This document shows, piece by piece, positions 19,122 through 36,398 of a DNA stretch of 64,000 bases (position 1 is the first letter of the stretch; each line of letters starts with the position of its first letter). Made by a program: the position numbers and the translations under genes. The notes under the pieces were generated by a model. The model was not told the origin of the DNA. It saw only the letters and a program-made list of their open reading frames with translations, and searched no databases. The DNA is from Diacronema lutheri (lineage: Eukaryota > Haptophyta > Pavlovophyceae > Pavlovales > Pavlovaceae). Location: NCBI GenBank assembly GCA_019448385.1, contig JAGTXO010000010.1, positions 1-64,000 of the forward strand. The letters are read 5' to 3'.

Positions 19122-20655
19122 CTCGTCCGCGCCACCGCCGTTTCTCGCCTTTTCGAGAGGCGCGCGTTCAAATCCGGCGCAGCCCGATCGCTTCCAAGCC
19201 GTCCAGTCCTGCTCGGCGGTGAGGAGCAGCCGGACTGTGCGCGCGAAGAGGGGCGCGGCCGGGCCTGCGAAGCGCGCGAGCGGCGATGCGCGGCGCTGGC
19301 GGGTGGGAGGGAGCGGCGCGCGCGGCTGCGCGGCGCGGCGCGCGCGGCTGTGCGGCACGGCGCGCGCGCGGCTGCGCGCGCGCCGCACCCGTCGCTGCAA
19401 GAAGCGCGTCGGCGCGCGCAAGGAGCCGCGCGGCCGTCGCGCACTGCGCGGGGCTCGCGCCGCCGCCACCGCCGGCGGCGGCGGACTGGGCGAGGACCGT
19501 CTGGCAGAAGATGAGTAGCTGGGTAAGCACGTGGCGACGAAAGTACCCGTCGCGTATCTGTAGGCCAATCAGGCGCGAGCTCGTCAAAAACTTGGGAAAG
19601 TACAGCTCGCGCGCTCGAGACGCGCCGCCGGTGGCAGCAGCGGCGGCGCGCGTCTCGTCCCGCTGCGCGGCGAGCTCGGCGGCACAGCGCTCGATCTCGG
19701 CGAGCAGGTCGCTCGCGCGCGGCACCGGCGGCACGCCATCGTTCGCACCCGCGCCGCCCGCGCCGCCCGCGTCGCCGGTTGCGCCGCCGACCGGCGCCTG
19801 CGGGGGCGCAGATGTGTCGAACGTGTCGAGCACCGCCTCGATGCGCGCGACCGCCTCGTCCCACGCGCCGCCGGGCGTTTGGTCAGCGAGCGCGAGCTGC
19901 GGCTGCTGGAAGGCGGCCTGAAGGCCCCAAAACGCGCGGTGCAGTCCACCGGACAGGCCGCCGGATAGACCGCCGCCAAGCGAGATGCCGAGCGCGCTCA
20001 TGCCCGCCGCGCCCATCGCACCTTCCTCGCCGAGCGTGCCTGCGACCGCCGCGCCCGCCTCGCCCGGCGCGCCGCCGCCCCCGTCGGTTTCAGCGTCGGT
20101 TTCAAGGTCGAGCGGCTTCACGTTGTGCGCGCCGCGCACGTTGACGCCCGAGCGCTCGGAGAGCGGGAGCGTGTAGGCGAGGAGCATGAGAATGCGCCCA
20201 CAAAAGTTGGTGTTCTTTGTCTTGGACAGCCGGCGCAGCAGCTCGTTGCACGTGCGGAGGAGCACGAGCTTCGCGTTGGCGGAGGCGCGCACGAGCTCGA
20301 ACACAGTAGCGCGCCGCTCCTCGACGAGGTGGAAGAGGCCCTCGCATTCGGAGGTGACGCGCGCGTCAAAAAGATCCTCGAGTAGCAGCAGTGGCAACCG
20401 CGCGTCCGCCACGCCGGACGCCGCCAGGTCAGCCGCGAGGTCGACGAGCCGGCCGGCGAACTGCGCGACCGCCGCGCCGCTCTCGGCTGCGAGCGCCGGC
20501 TCGAGCGCAGCGCGCGCGGCCTGAGTGAGGGCTTCGCGGTCGCCGTCTGGACCCATCTCTCGCGCTGCGTGCGCCGCCGCCTTCTCGCGCGTCGGCAGCT
20601 GCAGCGCCGCCGTGACGAGCGTGCGCGCGCGCGCCACGCTCGACTCGAAAGCCAT
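18026..20655 (-). CDS. THOC1: THO complex subunit 1 (HPR1-like)
   Basis: Component of the THO/TREX complex that couples transcription to mRNA packaging and export in the nucleus. Four exons (20655-19389, 19264-18892, 18714-18643, 18437-18026) keep frame through three GT-AG introns and give about 707 aa. Family landmarks include LRTCNELLRRLSKTKNTNFCGRI-type sequence near residue 150, LPLSERSGVN, FPKFLTSSRLIGLQIRD, FRRHVLTQLLIFCQ, LTAEQDWTAWK, LWNQGG, FLRPVLEQMDPAEGIEDEYK and FVWKALRL. The C terminus is a long acidic Asp/Ala/Gly tail. Ala/Gly-rich insertions between about residues 200 and 330 are not in animal or plant homologues. It diverges from the GT25 gene with only 80 bp between ATGs. Confidence 0.88.
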
Positions 20656-20735
20656 GGTGGCTCGAGCGTAACTTTTAAAAAGTTTGCCTGTACGCGCCCG
20701 AAAGGCTGCAAGGGCGTTACGGCCCACGGGTGGCG
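20656..20735. promoter_or_regulatory. 80-bp bidirectional promoter
   Basis: The only sequence between the THOC1 and GT25 starts. It holds an AT-rich near-palindrome AACTTTTAAAAAGTT (about 20668-20682), the obvious candidate for a shared TATA-like core element. Confidence 0.5.
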
Positions 20736-22502
20736 ATGGGTGTCGCCGCGTTCGACACCTTCGACCTTCACGCGGCGGTCTCGCTACATGAGGAGCGCGA
20801 GAGCGACATGCTCGCCTCGCTCGAGCGGCTGCGCAAGCGCGGCGGCGAGCCCATGGTCTCCGAGCTCGTCCAGGCGCTGCAGGCGAGGCTCGCGCGCGCG
20901 CGGGCGCGCGCGCGCGGCGCGGCGCGGCGCGGCGCGACGAGCGCCAACGTGCACCCGCCCACACGCGCGCTCGCGTGCGCGCGCAGTCGCTGGACCTGTG
21001 CGACGGCATCGACTCCGAGACGATCGAGCGTGTCGTCCTCGGCACCGCCGCCGAGCTCGGCCATACGCTCGTGCGCGCGCGCGCCGCGCGGCCGCCCGCC
21101 CCGTTGCCGCGCGCGGCGCGTCTTCGCCTCGTCGCCCCTCGCCGCCCACCGCCCGCCGCCGCTCGCTGCTCGCGCGCGCGCTCGCCGCCGCGCGCAGGCC
21201 ACGCCGCTCTCGCACGACTCGTGCGTTCGTTACTACAATGCGCTCGTCGACTTTGTCAACTCGTACGAGGCGCGCCTCGCGGACCCGAGCCGGAACTGCA
21301 CGCCGCAGTACACGGTAGCGGGGCTGGACATGCCGCACACGTTCTGGATCAACCTCGACCGCGTCGCCGACCGGCGCGCCAGCATGCAGCGCCTCCTCCG
21401 CGGGTACGCGCACACGCGCGTGCCCGCCGTCGACGCGTCGGGCGACGCGTGGTGGAGCGAGTGCGAGCCGCTCGGGCTCGGACGGCCGCTCAAGGCGACG
21501 GCGGCGGAGCGCTGCTGCACGATGAGCCACCTCGCCGCGCTCGAGGCCATTCGTGCCACGCGCGCGCCGCTCGCGCTCGTGTTGGAGGACGACATCACTT
21601 TCAAATTCATCCCCCAATCCTTCTCGTTCGCGCAGACAGTGAGCGCGCTCCCGGCTGACTGGGACGTGCTGCACGTCTCGGCGCGGTCGAACCCGCCGTC
21701 CAAGCTGCTCAACATCCCGTACCAGTTCTGCGAGTGGCGGCCCAAGCTCTGCTACTCGACCGCAGCCTACCTCGTGAACGGAGGGCACATCGACGCCATC
21801 ATTTCAAAAATGCGCGTCGCGCTTCTAACAGGCAAGGAGGCGCGTGCCGACTGGGTCATCTACGGCTCGGTGACGACGTACGTGCTCACGCGCCCGCTCA
21901 TCGACGAGGACCCCTTCCACTTTGCCTCTGAGATCCACTCGGAGAATGAGGTGCGTGCGCGCGTGCGCGGTCCGGAGCGCGCGCGGTCCGGAGCGCGCGC
22001 GGTCCGGAGCGCACGCGCGCGTCGGCCCCACCGCCGGACTGCGCGCGCTGTGGACTGCGTGCTGCAGGAGTACCACCGGCACATGCACGTCGCTCTGAGT
22101 GAGCTGTATTGCAACGAGGAACGTCAAAGGCGAGGCTTGCCCCTCGTGCCGCTCTCTTTGCCCAATGGCTTTCGCTCGGCAACGGGCACACAGCTGAGGC
22201 CTGGCGAGAAGCCGCCATCGCTCCCGCTGCTCACGCTCGACGATCTGCGTGCGATGCGCAACGGCACCTACGTGGCGAAGGAGGCCGCACAGGCCGCGCC
22301 GCCCGCCGCGGCGGAGGGCGCGCAGTCGGCGGACAAGTCGGCGAACGTTGCCAGCTTGAGCGCATGCGCGGCGTCAGCCGATGTGCCCGAGGGCAACGTC
22401 GCGGGCGAAACCGCCGCTGGCGAAGCCGCCACCGGTGAAGCCGCCGCCGTTGCGCTGAGAGTGACGGTGGCTGCGGCACCCGCAGCTGCGCCGCCGCCAT
22501 GA
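20736..22502 (+). CDS. Glycosyltransferase family 25 protein
   Basis: Exons 20736-20882, 20987-21070, 21198-21950 and 22068-22502 join to about 472 aa. GT25 enzymes (bacterial LPS galactosyltransferases, animal procollagen galactosyltransferase) transfer galactose from a nucleotide sugar. Seen here: FWINLDRVADRRASMQ near residue 127, a CTMSHLAALE block, LALVLEDDITF near residue 206 (the acidic metal-binding motif), and a later WRPKLCYSTAAYLVNG. The first 77 residues are helical, without a clear signal peptide; the C-terminal about 80 residues are Ala-rich and disordered. The first intron appears to use a GC donor (CAG/GCGAGG), because only that join keeps frame into LDLCDGID. Acceptor sugar or protein is unknown. 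Confidence 0.82.
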   Translation: MGVAAFDTFDLHAAVSLHEERESDMLASLERLRKRGGEPMVSELVQALQARLARARARARGAARRGATSANVHPPTRALACARSRWTCATASTPRRSSVSSSAPPPSSAIRSCARAPRGRPPRCRARRVFASSPLAAHRPPPLAARARARRRAQATPLSHDSCVRYYNALVDFVNSYEARLADPSRNCTPQYTVAGLDMPHTFWINLDRVADRRASMQRLLRGYAHTRVPAVDASGDAWWSECEPLGLGRPLKATAAERCCTMSHLAALEAIRATRAPLALVLEDDITFKFIPQSFSFAQTVSALPADWDVLHVSARSNPPSKLLNIPYQFCEWRPKLCYSTAAYLVNGGHIDAIISKMRVALLTGKEARADWVIYGSVTTYVLTRPLIDEDPFHFASEIHSENEVRARVRGPERARSGARAVRSARARRPHRRTARAVDCVLQEYHRHMHVALSELYCNEERQRRGLPLVPLSLPNGFRSATGTQLRPGEKPPSLPLLTLDDLRAMRNGTYVAKEAAQAAPPAAAEGAQSADKSANVASLSACAASADVPEGNVAGETAAGEAATGEAAAVALRVTVAAAPAAAPPP

Positions 22503-22591
22503 GAGCAGCGCGGACGGGGCGCGGACAACAGGATGAGCAAATACTGATTGTTTTGTCACGAAATCGCGTCACGCGGCAGCGTGTCACCCCG

Positions 22592-24248
<1,657 letters not shown>

Positions 24249-24448
24249 CCCGGCCGCGTCCAACGCCGCCCTGGGCGCGGTGAGGTTTCGTCCGGGCCTT
24301 GCGGTCCAGGATGGCGGACGCGTTGGCCGGGAGGCGCGGACGGACTGGGCGACGAACCGTCGGGGCAGTGTGCGGCCTGTCAAGGCTCAAAGGCCCGTAC
24401 GGGGCTCGCATCCCGACCTTTCATCACGGCCTGCGCAGCGCACCCGCC

Positions 24449-29220
<4,772 letters not shown>

Positions 29221-29472
29221 GCCCGCCGCCGCGAGCTCCGAATCGCCGGCTCACGCGAGAGTCGTTTCGCGGAAAGGTCGCTGTCGTTTCCAGCTCCCCC
29301 CCCGTGTGACGTTGCAAGTACTCTGACAGTAGGATGGGTTCTTTCGAAACGGTGCGAGACAGACCACACTCGCGGCGGCCCCTCGGCGCCACGCGCGTCC
29401 TCCGCGCGTGCGCGCCGCGCCACTCGGCCGGCCCTCGACCCTTCGCCCGCGCCGGCACCGGCCGACGGCCGC

Positions 29473-31565
29473 TCACGCGCCCGCGGCGCTCCGTTGCCGC
29501 TCGCGCGCGCGGCGCGCCGCCTCGCGCGCCTCGTCGTCCTTGGCGCGCTTGCGCTCGCGCTCGTCGGCGCGCGCGCCCAGCCGGAGCAGCAGCACATGCG
29601 CGAGCGCGGCGGCGGGCGTAAGCCTCGCGAATTGAAATGTGGCGCGCTCCGAGCAGTACAGGTTCTGCCCCACGATGAGCTCGCGCGCGAGGCGGCTTGA
29701 CCAGAGCGTCGCGAGGAGACCCAGCCGCTCGCGCGAGCGCAGCTCGACAAGCGCGCCCTCCGAAAAGACGTCGCCGATCGTCGCGCACAGCACGGCCGCG
29801 AGCGCGCGCATCGCGCGCCGGTTGGGCAGGTCGGCCGCCTTGCGCCGGCGCTCGGCTTGCGCGCGCACGGCGCGCTGCAACCGGCGCGCCATCAGCACCT
29901 CGTGCGCGACCTGCGTCCTGCCCGCGCGCAGCACGCGACGTAGCAGCCACAGCCGCTCGCTCAGCGGCGCGCGCGTCGACGCGTTGCTCTGCTCGGCGCT
30001 GTGCGCCGCCGTGTTGCGCAGGTACGCGTCGAGCAGGATGGCGATGACCACGTTGGTCATCACGACGCCCGCGACGAAGCCGTACGAGACGAAGAAGGGC
30101 GCGGCCACCGCGATCCCGTCCTCGTACAGCAGCGGCTTGGCCAAGCCCGAGTATGCCGAGTCGCCCGTCATCACCTGCCACATCGTGAACATGGCCGCGG
30201 CGAAGGTGCCGAAGAGCTGCGGGCGCGCGGCGCCGAAGAACTCGACGCCAATGATCGACCAGATCCCCATCAGGATCGCGAGCACCGCGAAGGCGTTGCC
30301 CACGCCTCGCATCGACGCGACGACGCTCTCAATAATCTTGCGTAGGCTCTCGACGCGCTTGAAGAGGCGGAAGACGCGAAAGGCGCGGAAGAGGCGCAGG
30401 ACCGACACGCCGGGCAGGTCCTGCGCGGACATGGAGAGCCACGAGACGAGCACGATCGTCACGTCGAAGACATTCTAAAGGGGGCGCTCGGCATAAGGCG
30501 GCACAACGCGACGGCGCGCCGGGCCGCCGCGTGAGCGCCGCGCACGGCGCGGCGCCGCGCGGCAACGCGCTGCGTGCGCCGCGCCGCGCCGCGTCACGCC
30601 GTCGCGCCGCGCCGCGCGTCGCGCGCCGCGTCGCGCGCACGCCGCGCCGCGCCGCGCCCTACCCATGGCGACATCCAAAAGGCCTTGAAAAAGTGGGCGT
30701 ACATGTTGAGCAGCAACTCGACGGAGAAGCAGGCGTTGAACGCGTACTCGAGCGCGACGAAGCGCGCTGCCTCTGGCCCGCCCGGCGCCGGCAGCAGCTG
30801 CGCCTCGATCGCGTTCGCCACAAAGTTTGCCGCGATGATGATCGCCACAATGATCTGCACGCTGCTCGACCCGTACCAGCGCGCGAGCCGGCGCTGGCGA
30901 GGCAGGCGAAAGCGGTGGCCAGCGCGCGCGTTGCCGCGCACGATTGCGTGCGGCGCGTCGGCCGGCTCAGTCGACCCGCACATCGCCGCCGCGACGTCGG
31001 CGCAGAAGGACGAGAGGTTCGCGCCCTTTTGCCGAACGACAGCGACCTCCGTCGCGCGCTTGGCGACCGAACCGATCGCGCTGCGGCCCTTGGTGGGTGG
31101 CGCGAGCGCGGGCGTGGGCAGGTCAAGCGACATCACCGTCTCCGTGTTGACCGCCGACGCGCGGCCGGGCGCCACTTGCGGCGCGACGCCGAGCACGGGT
31201 GGCGCGCCGAGCCACGCGGCCGGTGGACGCTCGGCGGATGCGCCCGCGCGTGAAGGTGAAGGCCTCTGCGCTGGCGGCTCGGCGGCCGCGGCGGGCGCGT
31301 GCGAGGCGGGCGGCGTGTGGCCCCACAGCGCCTCGCCCGTGTCGATCTCGACCATGTGGTCCGCGGCGGCCACACCCGCGGCCGCGATCGCGAGCCCGAC
31401 CGTGCGCGGCTTGGACGGCTTTTGGGTCGGCGACGGCACCCCGCCGTCGTCTTCGTCAGACGAATCGGTCAGCGCGTACTGCGCCTCCTCCGCCGCTTCG
31501 CGCGCCGCATCGCGCTCGTGCTCCTCACGGATCTTCCGCGCCGCCGCCACCGCCGCCACCGCCAT
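29473..31565 (-). CDS. Single-domain voltage-gated cation channel
   Basis: Exons 31565-30663 and 30474-29473 join (TGG/GTAGGG ... TTTAG/AATGTC) to about 634 aa. After a disordered N terminus of about 225 residues, six membrane segments follow: S1 VQIIVAIIIAANFVANAI, S2 FVALEYAFNACFSVELLLN, S3 NVFDVTIVLVSWLSM, S4 VLRLFRAFRVFRLFKRVESL with regularly spaced Arg/Lys, S5 AFAVLAILMGIWSIIGVEFFG, a pore loop TFAAAMFTMWQVMTGDSAYS, and S6 FVAGVVMTNVVIAILLDAYL. The S4 and the pore loop resemble one repeat of Cav/Nav channels, so four subunits would form a pore. The GDS filter residue suggests Ca2+ or mixed selectivity. The C terminus is a long basic helical region that may regulate assembly. Confidence 0.88.
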
Positions 31566-31648
31566 GGTGCACCTCCACCACGAGTTTGGCAGGGAGCACC
31601 TTTTCGTCTGACAATCTCCGGTCGCAACGAACCCTCGAAGCCCAGGAA

Positions 31649-33170
31649 ATGGCCGACTTCCCGCGCGCCAGGCATGCATTTGCGCACGAGGTCGCCCCTT
31701 CGCACGCGCGCGCCGAGCCGCTCTACCGCGCGGACGTCGCCGGCGAGCTGTACGCGGGCACGAACCAGGGCGTGACGCGCGGGGCGCTCAATCTTTTGCG
31801 GCGGGCGAGGTGCGGCGCGAAGTGGCGATCCAGATGGCGGTGAGCGGGCCAAACGTGCTGCAGGTCTACGGGGCGATGACGCGCGACCCATCGCGCCTTT
31901 GCCTCGTCCTCGAGCTCGCGCCCGACGGCAGCCTGCTCGACGCGATGCGCGCGCGTTCGCCGACCCACCGCCCGCCGTCGAGCTCGCGCGCTGCGCGCGC
32001 AACGTCATGGCGGGCGTCGAGCACCTGCTCGTGCGGCAGGTGCACCACGGCGGCCTCAAGTCGGCCCACGTGCTCCGCTGCGCGGGCGGCGTGTGGAAGC
32101 TCTGCGACTTTGGCCTCGCGCACGCGCGGTGCACGACGAGCGCGACGCGCTCGACGGGCGACGCGGCCGGCACGCTGTCGTAGATGGCGCCCGAGCTGCT
32201 CGACCGCGCGCGCGACCGTATGGCGATGTGCGACAAGGTGGACTGCTACGCGCTCGGCTGCGTGTTTCACGAGCTCCTCGCGTGGCGCACGCCGTGGGAG
32301 GGAAAGTTGGACGCGGTCGTGTACGACGCGGTGCGCGCGGGCGAGCGGCCTCAGCTGCCTGTCGATCGGCGGCCCGTCGATCGGCGCTGCATCCGCTCGT
32401 CGGCGTGATGGCGCAGCTGTGGGCGCACCGAGCCGTTGGACCGGCCGCCGGTTGACCTGGCCCTCGTCGCGCGCGCCCAGTGCGTCGTCGAGGCGGCGGA
32501 GGCCGCGGACGCGGCGGCGGTGGCGGTGGTGGCGGCGGGCGGTGGTGGCGGCGGTGGCGCAGAGGTCGCGCGCGCGCAGCAGCAGCCGCCACCGCCGCTC
32601 GACGCGCCGCCGCCCTACTTGCAGGCCGTGCGCGACGCGCTGCCGCCCGTCGCACAGCGGCCGCCGCCCACTGCCGACGAGCTCAATGCGATGTCGTGGC
32701 CGCAGCTTCTTAGGGCCGTGCGCGCTGGCGCCGCGCCGGCGAACGGCGCTGGGGCCGGCGGTGAGGACGGGGGCGTGGCGATGGCGGAGCGGGCCGAGAA
32801 CGCGGCCGCTGCCATTGTGGCGGTGTCCCGTCGCACAATGGCGGACGTTGCGAGCTGCGAGAGGGCTGTTCACGCACTCGGGCGTGTAGGAGCGGGCGTG
32901 CTGCGCGCTGGTCACCGTCTGCGCCGGCACCGATGCGGCCGGGCTCGCGCGCGCGCAGCGGGCGGTGGAGGCGGGCGCGCTCGAGGCCGTGGTCGTCGCG
33001 ATGCGCGTGCACGCCGCGCGTACGGCCGTGCAGGAGCGGGCGTGCTGGGTGCTAGCCAACATCCGCGCCGGCACCGATGTGGCCGGGCTCGCGCGCAAGC
33101 GGCGGGTGGCGCAGGCGGGCGCTCGCAGCCTTACACTGGCCGGACCAGCCCGGACCGCGCCGTGTTCCCG
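31649..33170 (+). pseudogene. Decayed TKL-like kinase plus armadillo-repeat gene
   Basis: Kinase sequence is recognisable but scattered over frames: FAAGEVRREVAIQMAVSG, VLELAPDGSLLDAM, ARCARNVMAGVEHLL, VWKLCDFGLAHA, then GTLS, a TAG at 32181-32183, and MAPELLDRA, where the family has Tyr. VDCYALGCVFHELLAWRTPWEG follows, then a stop and a frame change near 32390. The Lys-containing first lobe is missing or garbled and the HRD motif reads HGG. Downstream, armadillo repeats (GTDAAGLARAQRAVEAGALEAV, QERACWVLANIRAGTDVAGLA) are interrupted by a TAG at 32887-32889 where the sister repeat has CAG. Several frameshifts plus two nonsense codons make a functional protein unlikely, although unusual introns could explain some frame changes. 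It starts 83 bp from the divergent channel gene. Confidence 0.75.
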
Positions 33171-33286
33171 CTGCCGGCGTGCACAGGATCGACGCCCTGA
33201 TTTCGGCCTGATGTTGCGTGCGCCCTTTCGCTCGCTCCGTTTGTCCAGCCTCGGCCCCGTGCGCGCCCCTCCTGCTGACCCGCCTG

Positions 33287-33341
33287 TAAGCGTCGTTAGT
33301 ATATAGAGAACGGAAAGCGTCGTTAGTATATAGAGAACGGG
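33287..33341. repeat. Tandem pair of AAGCGTCGTTAGTATATAGAGAACGG
   Basis: Two adjacent copies of a 26-27-bp unit whose core matches the element at 1915-1932. It lies just after the kinase/armadillo pseudogene. Confidence 0.8.
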
Positions 33342-33647
33342 TTGTCAACAAGACGGGCGGCAATTTTCCGTGCGGCGAGATCATCAGCAACACGGCGACC
33401 GTCGGTCGAGGATGTGGGGTGTCATGTGGGTCTCGGTGGCGGTGTCGCAAGGACAAGACAGCCGCGGGCGCGCGGCGGATGGAACAATGGACATGCAAGT
33501 GGAGGGAAGAGGAAGCGGGGAAAATATGAGGAAGAGGAAGCAAAGGGGGGGAAAGAAATGAGGAAGAGATTGAGCTCGAGCGCTTAGGCAGCTCGACTCG
33601 GCTCGCAGCGGCTCGACGGGCGCGACCGCCGAGTGCGTGGCTCGTGT
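33342..33647. other. Convergent intergenic spacer
   Basis: Mixed-composition sequence with an AG-rich stretch (about 33500-33565) between the pseudogene and the convergent SLC4 gene. No gene is supported. Confidence 0.4.
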
Positions 33648-35903
33648 TCACTTGTCGAGGATGCGGACGGCGTCGGCGGTGAAGTAGCGCGGCACGACGT
33701 AGAGGCGGAACGGGATCATCGTCGCCATCAGGAAAGGGAAGGCGATGGCGATCTGCGAGACGCGCGAAATCGCGACGAGCACGCACGTGATCACCACTTG
33801 CATGATTGTGAACCGCGTCATCTCGCGCCGCTCGACATCCTGCACGTAGTAATATCCCGGCCATCGATCCCTTTCAAACGTGAGCAGGACGAAGGCGCGG
33901 TCGAACATCTGGTTGCCCTGAATGGACGAGATGCCGAGGTAGAGGAAGATGCCGATGATGATGGGCTGCGGCACCTGCGGTGTGCGCGGCGCGCGAGACG
34001 GCGTGTGCGCGCGGCGCGCGGGCGCGTCAGCTCAGCGCGGCGCGGCGTGCGGGCGGCGTCGCGCTCGGTGGGCCCCAGGCCGCGTCGCGCGCACGTATTT
34101 GAGCACGGGCCCCGCGGCGAGCGCGACGAGGATGAGGATGTGGATCACGAGGTGCGTCACGCGCTGCTCGGCGACGCCGACAATCCGGACGGTCGCGCCC
34201 TTGCCGTCCGGCAGCGGCACGACCTCGGTCGAGGTGAGCGCCATCACGTGCGCGAGCGAGCGGACGGTGGCCGGGTGGCATGCCGGCAGGCCGAGCAGCG
34301 CGCAGATCGGGTAGAGCAGGCAGCCGACGACCTGCGAGCGGGCGGGTGGCGCGAGCAAGCGCCGACGCGTTGGTCACGCCGCACGCGCCGCGTGCCGCGC
34401 GCCGCGTGCCGCGCGGTCGTTTCGCGCGCCCGCTGGCGCCACACGCACGCCGCGCACCATGTTGCTCAGGTGGTAGGCGGGCAGCTTTTTGAACATGCGG
34501 TCCTTGCGGTTGACGAGCACCTCGGTCAGGTTCTGGTCGAGGTAGCCGAGGAGGCAGCCGCCGATCGCGGGCAGGATCATCAGGAAGATGGCCCACGTGG
34601 GGAATTGCTTGCTTGGGTCGTTCGAGTAGCCAAAGGGCTTCACGAGCCAGCCGCGCCGCGCCTTCGTCACGGGGTCGACCATCGTTGGTTGGATCACGTC
34701 GGGCACGTTGAGATAGACGATGTCGGTGATGCCGAGCACGGGCGTGATGAGCGACGAGACGATGGTCAGGGCGATGATCACGATGGACACGCCATAGTTT
34801 GCGAGCTGCTTGCGCAGGCCCGAGTTGAGCCAATCAGACGAGCGGAGCTGACGGAACTTGACGGCAAAGGAGTACGTAAGGATGACGATGAGCAGCGTGT
34901 ACAGCTTGCCCTGCATCGACATGCAGCCCGACGTCTGATTCGCCGCGCAGATCGCCGGATCGGGCCGGATGAAGACGCGCACAATGTTGGTCCCCGCCGC
35001 GACGATCTCGATGAGCGAGATCATCGCCGAGAAGATCTCCTCCGTGAAGCGCGTCACCTTGTTGATCAGGCAGCACCACTGCAGCAGCGTGTACGCGATC
35101 GTCATCAGCGACGTCCACAGCCCCGCCCAAAACTTGGCCGGCATGAACTCGATTTTGAGCGTCGTGCACAGCGCGACGAGCATCTGAATGTAGGCGAGCT
35201 CGGGGCCGGTCGGGCCCTGGATGGTCATTGCCTGGCCGGAGAGGACGGCGTTGATGATGCCCGAGATGCCCGTCGCGAGCAGCGTCTCCATGATGCCGAT
35301 CTGCCCCCCCGTCGCCGAGTCGTAGATGGCGCCGAACGCGAGCGCGGGCGCGAGGCACGCGAAGAAGATGAAGAGGATGGTCGAGATGACGATCGACAAG
35401 TTCTCGGAGAGGAAGGCGTCGGTCCAGTCGGTGCGGTAGTAGCGCGCCTTGCGCCGGATGTCGACGATCAGCCCCGTGTAGAAGCGCTTGTGGTACTGCA
35501 GCGGCGCCGGCAGCCCGTCCGACGGCACCGCGCCGCCAAGGTCCTCCGTGCCGACGGCCGGCACGTCCGCGACGTCCTCGGCGACGGGCTGCGCGCCCTT
35601 CTCGGCATCAGCAAAATCGTCGCCGTGCGGCGTCGCCGGCGTCGCGTGGTCGAGCGGCATGCCGCGGATCGAGAACTCGCGCCGCGACATCTGCGTCGGC
35701 GCCGTGCGCTGGATCGTCTCCCTCGTCGAGATCGGCCCGAGCACCTGGCTCGAGAAGAGCTGATTGTTGCGGACGGGCGCACCGATGCGCGCGTGCACGC
35801 CGTTGGGCGCGTTGCGCTGCAGCTCCGCCAGCGTGGCCGCCGCCGGGTCCACGTCGCCCGGCATGTCCGCGCCCGCTGCGGGCGCGATGCGCTCTGCCGG
35901 CAT
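33648..35903 (-). CDS. SLC4-family bicarbonate/anion transporter
   Basis: Exons 35903-34458, 34331-34095 and 33974-33648 join in frame to about 669 aa. The N-terminal about 130 residues are soluble and shorter than the band-3 cytoplasmic domain. The membrane part matches SLC4 transporters: FTGLI-like FYTGLIVDIRRKARYY, DAFLSENLSIVISTILFIFFACLAPALAFGAIY, IQGPTGPELAYIQMLV, a loop with CAANQTSGC, FAVKFRQLRSSDWL, and LMILPAIGGCLLGYLDQNLTEVLVNRKD..KKLPAYHLSNM, which corresponds to the conserved DQ..T..IVNRKE..LKKG.GYH region. The C-terminal exon carries LGISSIQGNQMFDRAFVLLTF and the last spans. In haptophytes SLC4 proteins supply bicarbonate for photosynthesis or calcification; the substrate here is inferred from family only. 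The third exon follows a GTGCGC donor at KY. Confidence 0.92.
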
Positions 35904-36398
35904 CAAGGACGAAGATGTGGAGATTGCGGATTCCCACGTGCTCCGGCACCCGCCACCCGTTGGCAGGTTGATTAATGATGATTACCCCCGCGCTTTGTGA
36001 TTTTCGCGGGTGAGAAGGTGTCGTTTCCGTTTCGCGGGCTCTCGCGAACACACGCGAGACGGTTGACTGGGTCCAACGAATCGAGAGCGCTCGCAAGGAA
36101 CTGAAGGAAGGCGTGACGCGAGGGCCCTGCTCCCGCGAGCTTGTCGGCGGGCGCGCGCACCGCCTTGCGGACTCGTCACGCGATCGACTCGCGACCGCCG
36201 TTCGCGCTGGCGCAGGCCCAACGGCTGCGGGGCGCGGGCTGGCCGAGGTCCAGCTCGGACCCTGCGTCCGCTCAAAGTCACGAACGTGTCGGTGACCCAC
36301 GCTGGGCCACAGTTTCGGACACACTGACACACCACTGCTCTCACAGTGAGGGCAGCTCTCACAGTGAGAGCAAAGCGGATCGCCCGGTGAGTGGAAGC
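35904..36398. other. Intergenic region upstream of SLC4
   Basis: This 495-bp stretch holds the SLC4 leader and promoter and the 3' end of the J-domain gene. Two near-copies of CTCTCACAGTGAG(G/A)GC, themselves partly palindromic, lie at about 36339-36372. No gene is supported. Confidence 0.4.
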
